11,126 nt of DNA. Origin: CAZRZN01 sp964604565 (GTDB taxonomy: Bacteria; Pseudomonadota; Alphaproteobacteria; Rhodobacterales; Rhodobacteraceae). This document shows, piece by piece, positions 6,551 to 11,126 of the stretch. Each line of letters starts with the position of its first letter. Positions within the stretch are counted from its first letter, which is position 1. The translations under genes and the position numbers were made by a program. Below the pieces are notes generated by a model. That model was not told the DNA's origin. It ran no database searches and saw nothing but the letters and a program-made list of their open reading frames with translations. The DNA is taken from the NCBI GenBank assembly GCA_964604565.1, contig CAZRZN010000131.1:1-11126 (forward strand), written 5' to 3'.

Positions 6551-8461
6551 ATGAAACGCACTTTAGGAACCTGCTACTATCCCGAACACTGGCCCGCCGA
6601 TATTTGGGAGGAAGATGCCGGTCGCATGGCCGATCTGGGTCTCACCTGGGTTCGTATCGGTGAGTTCGCCTGGTCCCTGCTGGAACCCGCTCCGGGGGAG
6701 CTCTGCTTTGACTGGCTGGATCGTGCGATCGACACGCTGGGCGACAGGGGACTGCGTGTCGTTCTGGGAACCCCGACCGCGACGCCGCCGCGCTGGATGC
6801 TGAACCGCCATCCCGACATGCTGGCGGTCGATGCACTGGGCAACCCTCGCAAGTTTGGATCGCGCCGTCACTATTGTTTCAGCCATCAAGGTTATCTTGA
6901 GGAGTGCCGCCGCATCACCGGCCTGCTGGCCGAACGCTACGGCAGAAATCCGCATGTGGCTGCGTGGCAGACCGACAACGAATATGGCTGCCACGATACG
7001 ACCCTCAGCTATTCCGACGCCGCCAGACGTGCCTTTCAGGATTGGTGCGCGCAACGATACCAGTCGCCCGATGCATTGAACCGGGCCTGGGGCAATACCT
7101 TCTGGTCGATGACCTACGACGACTTCAGCCAGATCGACCTGCCCAATCTCACCGTGACAGAGCCGAACCCGGCTCATGTCCTGGCCTTTCGCCGGTTTTC
7201 GTCCGAACAGGTGGTCCGCTTCAATCGCGCGCAGGTCGAGATCATCCGCGCCCATTCCGATGCGCCGGTCACGCATAACTACATGGGCCGGGTCACTGAT
7301 TTCGACCATTACGCGGTGGGTGCCGATCTGGATATCGCGTCCTGGGACAGTTATCCGCTGGGCTTTCTGGAGGACCGGGCGGGCCGCCCGCCCGAAATTC
7401 AGCGCGCTTTCGCCCGGCAGGGCGACCCCGACTTTCAGGCCTTTCATCACGATCTCTATCGCGCGGTGGGCAAATCGGGCCGCTGGTGGGTGATGGAACA
7501 GCAGCCCGGACCTGTGAACTGGGCGCCCTACAACCCCGCGCCCCTGCCGGGCATGGTGCGCCTGTGGACTTGGGAGGCCTTTGCCCACGGGGCGGAGGCT
7601 GTCTGCTATTTCCGCTGGCGACAGGCGCCGATGGCTCAGGAGCAGATGCACGCCGGCCTTTTGCGTCCGGACAGCACAGAGGCGCCCGGCATGGCGGAGG
7701 CCCGGCAAGTTGCCTCGGAAATCGCCGAGGCCCCCGACGTGGATCAGGAACAGGCCGCGATCGGTCTGATCTTCGATTACGAGGCCGAATGGATGTGGCA
7801 AGCTCAGCCCCATGCGCGCGGCGCCTCATATTTTGGTTTGGTCTTTGATCATTACCGCGCCCTGCGCCGCGCGGGGCTGAACGTCGACATCCTGCCGCCC
7901 GATCCCGACAGGCTTGCCGGTTACACCCTGATCCTTGCCCCCGGGCTGATGCATCTGCCCGACCCGCTCTGCGAGGCGCTGCTGAACAGCGGCGCGCAGC
8001 TCTTGCTTGGGCCCCGCACCGCCGCGCGGGACGCCGATTTCAATATTCCGGTTCCCTTGCCGCCATCGCTCCCCGGACTGGATGTCACGGTTGCGCGTGT
8101 CGAAAGCCTGCGTCCGGATATGCCGGTGCCGCTGGAGGGTGGCGGAGCCGTGCAGCTGTATCTCGAAGAACTGGAGGGGCAAGGCGAGGTCTTGCTTGCA
8201 ACGGAAAACGGCGCGTCGGTGGCGGTCTTTTCCGGGGGCATCACCTATATGGGCGGTTGGTGCGACGACACGGCGCTGGACCGTCTTGTGGGGGTTCTGG
8301 GGGCGCGCGCGGGTCTGGCCCTGCGCACTTTGCCTGAAGGCCTGCGCAGCCGGACCACCACGACCGAGCGGTTCTATTTCAATCATGGCACCGAAGAAAT
8401 CACGATCGATGGACATCCTTTGCCTCCCGCCGGGGTCCTGCGCCTGCCTCTCAAGGGCTGA
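6551..8461 (+). CDS. Beta-galactosidase, glycoside hydrolase family 42
   Basis: Hydrolyses beta-linked galactose (lactose or plant galacto-oligosaccharides) by a retaining mechanism; 636 residues, no signal peptide, so cytoplasmic. The N-terminal TIM barrel (about 1-385) opens with the typical G-T-C-Y-Y-P-E-H-W. The acid/base is E144 in W-Q-T-D-N-E-Y-G and the nucleophile is E316 in W-V-M-E-Q-Q-P-G-P-V-N-W. A flavodoxin-like middle domain follows, around A-A-I-G-L-I-F-D-Y-E, then a short C-terminal beta domain (about 590-636). The Zn-binding Cys cluster of some GH42 enzymes is missing: after N-E-Y-G-C-H-D-T the usual Cys positions are filled by Ser/Ala. The ATG at 6551 is supported by the upstream CAGGAA and the conserved N-terminus. 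It probably shares the importer and dgo genes with the alpha-galactosidase but may have its own promoter. Confidence 0.95.
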   Translation: MKRTLGTCYYPEHWPADIWEEDAGRMADLGLTWVRIGEFAWSLLEPAPGELCFDWLDRAIDTLGDRGLRVVLGTPTATPPRWMLNRHPDMLAVDALGNPRKFGSRRHYCFSHQGYLEECRRITGLLAERYGRNPHVAAWQTDNEYGCHDTTLSYSDAARRAFQDWCAQRYQSPDALNRAWGNTFWSMTYDDFSQIDLPNLTVTEPNPAHVLAFRRFSSEQVVRFNRAQVEIIRAHSDAPVTHNYMGRVTDFDHYAVGADLDIASWDSYPLGFLEDRAGRPPEIQRAFARQGDPDFQAFHHDLYRAVGKSGRWWVMEQQPGPVNWAPYNPAPLPGMVRLWTWEAFAHGAEAVCYFRWRQAPMAQEQMHAGLLRPDSTEAPGMAEARQVASEIAEAPDVDQEQAAIGLIFDYEAEWMWQAQPHARGASYFGLVFDHYRALRRAGLNVDILPPDPDRLAGYTLILAPGLMHLPDPLCEALLNSGAQLLLGPRTAARDADFNIPVPLPPSLPGLDVTVARVESLRPDMPVPLEGGGAVQLYLEELEGQGEVLLATENGASVAVFSGGITYMGGWCDDTALDRLVGVLGARAGLALRTLPEGLRSRTTTTERFYFNHGTEEITIDGHPLPPAGVLRLPLKG

Positions 8462-8715
8462 AGACTTTCGGCAAAGGATGGGCACACAGGAATGCCGTTC
8501 CTCCTTCGCGGCCCAAGGCGCGGTGGGTAATCCTTGCCAGACCACGGCGGAGATTGGTTTGACCGGCCGCCGCAATAGTCCGCGCCAAGGCGGGGCAACC
8601 GGGGGATCTATGGAGGTTGAAACCAGCCTTTTCGCGGCGTCAGCCTGATGGCAGGCAAAACGGATGGTACTTCCGTCTGAGCCGCTACATGACACCGGGT
8701 GCCTCGGCCGCGGCA

Positions 8716-8753
8716 AAAAATGGACTTGAATGACGCGTTGTCGGTCCATTTTT
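8716..8753 (+). terminator. 10-bp-arm inverted repeat ending in T-run; terminator-like
   Basis: Arms AAAAATGGAC (8716-8725) and GTCCATTTTT (8744-8753) match perfectly. The 18-base loop holds a further GAC/GTC pair that could extend the stem. A stem followed by T residues on the + strand suits an intrinsic terminator about 255 bases after the beta-galactosidase stop, and its mirror symmetry would allow termination from either side. The GC part of the stem is only five pairs, so strength is doubtful. A protein-binding operator for the downstream operon is the alternative. Confidence 0.45.
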
Positions 8754-8831
8754 CTGATGCGGAACATATATGAAGGGAAGAAGGACGCGCCTGGCCAATC
8801 CGTCCGTCCGCATGACCGCGAATACCGATCC

Positions 8832-8838
8832 GGAGGAG
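8832..8838 (+). promoter_or_regulatory. Strong ribosome binding site for the 58-codon gene
   Basis: GGAGGAG, five bases before ATG 8844, is the best Shine-Dalgarno in the window. It is the main evidence that the short frame is translated and that ATG 8844, not the in-frame ATG at 8730, is the start. Confidence 0.7.
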
Positions 8839-8843
8839 AGACT

Positions 8844-9020
8844 ATGCACCGTCGCAATCCCATGATCGTCTTGCCCGGCACTTCCCTTGGGGATGACGAC
8901 GCGGCGCGCGTCGAAAAGACCGTCATGGTCGGCGATCCTGCGGCCGAATGGACGATCCTGCGTCTGATGGGCAGTGCGCAGGTCATCCGTCCGGCGGATG
9001 TTCCGATTTCTGAGAGGTGA
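8844..9020 (+). CDS. 58-residue protein of unknown function, first gene of ABC/FtsX operon
   Basis: I do not recognise this protein. It starts M-H-R-R-N-P-M-I-V-L-P-G-T and ends with A-D-V-P-I-S-E-R. It has no signal peptide, membrane segment or Cys, and only one His (residue 2). A short hydrophobic strand (about 7-11), an acidic D-D-D patch (16-18) and a possible helix near A-A-E-W-T-I-L-R-L-M-G are visible. Translation is supported by GGAGGAG five bases upstream and by the position six bases before the ABC ATPase start, with the same strand and codon style as its neighbours. It may be a small cytoplasmic partner or regulator of the transporter, or a translated leader controlling it. Both roles are inferences from position only. 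Confidence 0.65.
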   Translation: MHRRNPMIVLPGTSLGDDDAARVEKTVMVGDPAAEWTILRLMGSAQVIRPADVPISER

Positions 9021-9026
9021 GGCAGG

Positions 9027-9707
9027 ATGGGGTTGCCCTTAAAAATCCTGGATCTGGCAGTGCATGCGGCAGGCCGGTCCCTGTTGAAGGTTCCGACCCT
9101 CGACGTGCCTGCAGGCGCCCTGATCGGCGTGCGAGGCCCCTCCGGTGCGGGGAAATCGACATTCCTGCATGCGCTAAGCGGCCTGACGGAGGTCGAAGGC
9201 AGCATCCGCTGGGGCAAGACGGACATCGCGCGATTGTCGCCGGAGCGCCGCAGCGCCTTTCGCGCGGCCCATGTCGGGATGATCTTTCAAGACCATCTCC
9301 TGTTTGACGAACTCTCTACCGAGGCAAACGCCAGCCTTGCCGCGCTGTTTTCCCCTGCGGCCAAGCGTCGTGATATCGCACGGCGCGCTGCCGATCGGCT
9401 GGACCGTCTCCGCGTGCCGCCGGGGCGTCGCAGCGTTGCATCCTTTTCCGGTGGAGAGCGTCAGCGTGTCGCCATATCCCGTGCTCTGGCGACCGATCCG
9501 GCCATTCTGTTGGCAGATGAACCGACTGCCAGTCTCGACCGTCCCGCCGCGGACAGGCTGATAGACGATCTCGTGGCGCTTGTGCGCCAGTCGGGCAAGA
9601 CCTTGATCGCCGTCAGCCATGATCCCCATCTTCTGGAGCGGCTTGACCGCGTGTTGACCATAGAAGATGGCGCACTGCGGGCGGACAGTCTGGCCGAAAC
9701 GACATGA
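9027..9707 (+). CDS. ABC transporter ATP-binding protein (LolD/MacB type)
   Basis: Cytoplasmic ATPase of 226 residues that powers an FtsX-type membrane partner. All ABC motifs are intact: Walker A G37-P-S-G-A-G-K-S-T45, Q-loop in I-F-Q-D, signature S141-G-G-E-R-Q, Walker B I-L-L-A-D164-E165-P with catalytic E165, D-loop A-S-L-D, and H198 in V-S-H-D. The start ATG 9027 follows AGGTGAGG. The stop overlaps the permease start (ATGA, 9704-9707), so ATPase and permease are coupled. Size and motifs fit the LolD/MacB/FtsE group that works with FtsX-domain permeases; these often act mechanically on envelope proteins or lipids, or export substrates, and are not classical importers. The substrate cannot be told from this protein. 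Confidence 0.93.
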   Translation: MGLPLKILDLAVHAAGRSLLKVPTLDVPAGALIGVRGPSGAGKSTFLHALSGLTEVEGSIRWGKTDIARLSPERRSAFRAAHVGMIFQDHLLFDELSTEANASLAALFSPAAKRRDIARRAADRLDRLRVPPGRRSVASFSGGERQRVAISRALATDPAILLADEPTASLDRPAADRLIDDLVALVRQSGKTLIAVSHDPHLLERLDRVLTIEDGALRADSLAETT

Positions 9708-11017
9708 CGAGCGTCTGGGCCGCCCTGCCGGTATTCATGCAGAACGGGCTGATCGCCGTCGGGCTGCTGGGGCCCTTGTTGCTGGTCGGGGCACTGTTGC
9801 TGCGCGGATTTCGGCCATGGCCGCTGGTGCGGGCGCTGCTTTGGCGCTTTCGCTGGGCGAACCTGATGTTTGTGCTGCTCATCGCGGTATCCATCGGTAT
9901 GGGCATCGGCCTGATCGCGCAGGAGCGCGGCTTGCGAGTAGGGACGGCGAAAGCGGCCGAGAAATTCGATCTGGTGGTCACCGCGCCCGGATCCGAACTG
10001 ACCATGATGCTGGCGGCCGTATATCTGCAACCCGCTGCGGTGCCGCTGCTGGACGGCTTTGCCTATGACCGGATTGCCCGCCATGACCATGTTGCGATCG
10101 CCGCACCCATTGCCTTTGGTGACAGTCACGAAGGCGCGCCCGTGGTCGGGACCATCGCCGATTTCGTCACGCATCTGGCCGGTGACCCGGTCGAGGGCCG
10201 GCTTTTCCAGCGCAGCGGCGAGGCCGTGATCGGTTCCGCCATCGACCTGAAGATCGGAGATCGGTTCACCCCGGCTCACGGGCATGGCGCGCGTGCCGAA
10301 GAGGATGCCCACGACGGGTTCGAGATCGAGGTCGTTGGCCGCATGCCGCCCACGGGCTCGCCCTGGGATCGGGCGATCCTGATCCCGGTGGAAACCGTCT
10401 GGGAGGTGCACGGCCTTGCCAACGGCCACCGGGTCGAGGAGGGTGATCGCATCGGCCCGCCCTTCACGCCCGAACTGTTCCCCGGCACGCCTGCGATCAT
10501 CGTCCGCGCAACAGAATTCTGGGCCAACTACGCGCTGCGTTCGGAATTTACAGAGGCGGGAGAGACGATGGCCTTCTTTCCCGGCACGGTCCTGAACGAC
10601 CTCTACCGGGTGATGGGCGACGTCCGACAGGCAATGTCTGTCATGTCCACTGTCAACCAGATCCTTGTCGCGACCGCCGTGCTGCTGGGCTTGTTCATCT
10701 TATCGCGGCTGTTCCAAAGGCAGCTTGCCATGCTCCGCGCCTTGGGCGCGCCGCGGCGGTTCATTCTGTCCGTGGTCTGGGGCTACGGGGTGTCCCTGCT
10801 TTTGGCCGGCACCGCGTTGGGGCTGACGTTCGGATTTGCCGCCGCCGCCCTTCTGTCGCGGCTTGTCACGCAGCGGACCGATATCCTTGTGACCGCGTCG
10901 ATCACATGGTCGGAGGTCACACTGGCGCTGGCGTTTCTGTCGGCCACATCTTTTCTGTCGCTCATTCCTGCGCTGGTCGTGCTGACCCGCCCAATCGTGG
11001 AGAACCTGCAAAAATGA
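9704..11017 (+). CDS. FtsX-domain ABC transporter permease with periplasmic loop
   Basis: Inner-membrane partner of the preceding ATPase, 437 residues. Hydrophobic segments are at about 13-34, 53-72, 320-337, 356-385 and 404-427. The last three with L-R-A-L-G-A-P-R-R form the FtsX domain. The first is extra compared with the usual four-segment MacB/LolE plan. Residues about 73-315 form a periplasmic domain that includes V-V-T-A-P-G-S-E near its start and P216-T-G-S-P-W-D-R. A loop at about 191-204 carries H192, H194 and H203 among acidic residues, a possible metal-binding patch. The gene overlaps its neighbours by 4 bases at both ends. The loop and the following PCu(A)C-like gene suggest a metal-related role. 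I cannot name a substrate. Confidence 0.9.
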   Translation: MTSVWAALPVFMQNGLIAVGLLGPLLLVGALLLRGFRPWPLVRALLWRFRWANLMFVLLIAVSIGMGIGLIAQERGLRVGTAKAAEKFDLVVTAPGSELTMMLAAVYLQPAAVPLLDGFAYDRIARHDHVAIAAPIAFGDSHEGAPVVGTIADFVTHLAGDPVEGRLFQRSGEAVIGSAIDLKIGDRFTPAHGHGARAEEDAHDGFEIEVVGRMPPTGSPWDRAILIPVETVWEVHGLANGHRVEEGDRIGPPFTPELFPGTPAIIVRATEFWANYALRSEFTEAGETMAFFPGTVLNDLYRVMGDVRQAMSVMSTVNQILVATAVLLGLFILSRLFQRQLAMLRALGAPRRFILSVVWGYGVSLLLAGTALGLTFGFAAAALLSRLVTQRTDILVTASITWSEVTLALAFLSATSFLSLIPALVVLTRPIVENLQK

Positions 11018-11126
11018 GATATCTTTTTGCCGCTTTGCTTTTTGCCAGTCCCGCCTTCGCCGAAGGGGAGCCGGATGCCGCGCATCTGTTCGAAATTGCC
11101 GGATTGGAAATTCTGCACCCCTGGAC
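11014..11126 (+). CDS. Secreted protein, possible PCu(A)C-type copper chaperone (3' end outside window)
   Basis: Only the first 37 codons are present. The start ATG overlaps the permease stop (ATGA, 11014-11017), with GGAG about 11 bases upstream. Residues 1-16 are a clear Sec signal peptide (M-R-Y, hydrophobic core, S-P-A-F-A), with predicted cleavage before E17, so the product is periplasmic or membrane-released. The mature start reads E-G-E-P-D-A-A-H, then F-E-I-A-G-L-E-I-L-H-P-W-T. The 'I-x-x-x-P-W' pattern after a short strand resembles the beginning of PCu(A)C (DUF461) copper chaperones. The diagnostic His/Met copper ligands would lie beyond the window, so the family call is tentative; the signal peptide is firm. 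Confidence 0.6.
   Translation, partial: MRYLFAALLFASPAFAEGEPDAAHLFEIAGLEILHPW

Larger units (their letters stand above)
8462..8843 (+). other. Intergenic region between the galactoside locus and the ABC/FtsX operon
   Basis: About 380 bases with no gene I can support. Frames on both strands stay open through part of it, but they are continuations of shadow frames from neighbouring genes, without ribosome binding sites or recognisable protein. The left two thirds is GC-rich and unexplained. The right end holds an A/T-edged inverted repeat (8716-8753), the 8-base palindrome CATATATG (8765-8772) and the leader of the 58-codon gene. A promoter for the second operon should lie here, but I cannot place it with confidence. 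Confidence 0.5.

Noticed and set aside
8007..8648. 213-residue + strand frame overlapping the end of GH42 and running into the gap
   Set aside because: Most of it is an out-of-frame shadow of GH42. The tail beyond 8461 has no start or ribosome binding site of its own.
8471..8650. Cobalamin or other riboswitch in the 8462-8843 gap
   Set aside because: I looked for the conserved cobalamin box on both strands and did not find it. No downstream gene has a vitamin-related role.
8730..8843. Longer N-terminus for the 58-residue protein from ATG 8730
   Set aside because: ATG 8730 lies inside the loop of the inverted repeat with no Shine-Dalgarno, while ATG 8844 has GGAGGAG at ideal spacing.
7826..9226. 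466-residue minus-strand open frame spanning the 8462-8843 gap
   Set aside because: Both ends are antisense to real genes (GH42 and the ABC ATPase) and it shows no coherent protein family. Openness through the gap is explained by GC bias.

Overview
The window reads as chromosome of a GC-rich alphaproteobacterium, most likely one of the Rhodobacteraceae (Rhodobacterales). This is inferred from the protein style, the strong GC third-position bias (which creates very long antisense shadow frames), the GTGA/ATGA stop-start overlaps, and GC-rich hairpin repeats of a kind common between genes in that family. No database search was possible. Every gene I accept lies on the + strand.

Region 1 (1-8461) is a galactoside uptake and breakdown locus. 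It opens inside the gene for an ABC-transporter sugar-binding protein (1-699), followed by two MalF/MalG-type permeases (885-1787 and 1871-2719). Next come a cytoplasmic GH36 alpha-galactosidase (2716-4800), 2-dehydro-3-deoxygalactonokinase DgoK (4797-5723) and 2-dehydro-3-deoxy-6-phosphogalactonate aldolase DgoA (5720-6331). After a 219-base gap there is a GH42 beta-galactosidase (6551-8461). The picture is import of alpha- and/or beta-galactosides, hydrolysis to galactose in the cytoplasm, and galactose oxidation through the De Ley-Doudoroff route, whose last two steps (kinase, aldolase) are encoded here. Galactose dehydrogenase, lactonase, galactonate dehydratase, the transporter ATPase and a regulator are not in the window. 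From permease 2 to DgoA the genes overlap by 4 bases each, so they are almost certainly one transcript with coupled translation. The binding-protein/permease and permease/permease gaps each hold one copy of a hairpin repeat, in opposite orientations.

Region 2 (8462-8843) is about 380 bases with no convincing gene. Near its right end is a 10-bp-arm inverted repeat that looks like a terminator.

Region 3 (8844-11126) is a second, unrelated operon. It encodes a 58-residue protein of unknown function with a strong ribosome binding site, a LolD/MacB-type ABC ATPase, an FtsX-domain permease with a histidine-bearing periplasmic loop, and the first 37 codons of a secreted protein whose start resembles PCu(A)C-type copper chaperones. 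I infer a metal-related (copper or zinc) envelope function, but this is not proven by the sequence.

I see no rRNA, tRNA, CRISPR array, transposase or phage gene. The most interesting unexplained items are the inverted pair of hairpin repeats around permease 1, the 58-residue orphan, and the predicted metal-linked FtsX system.
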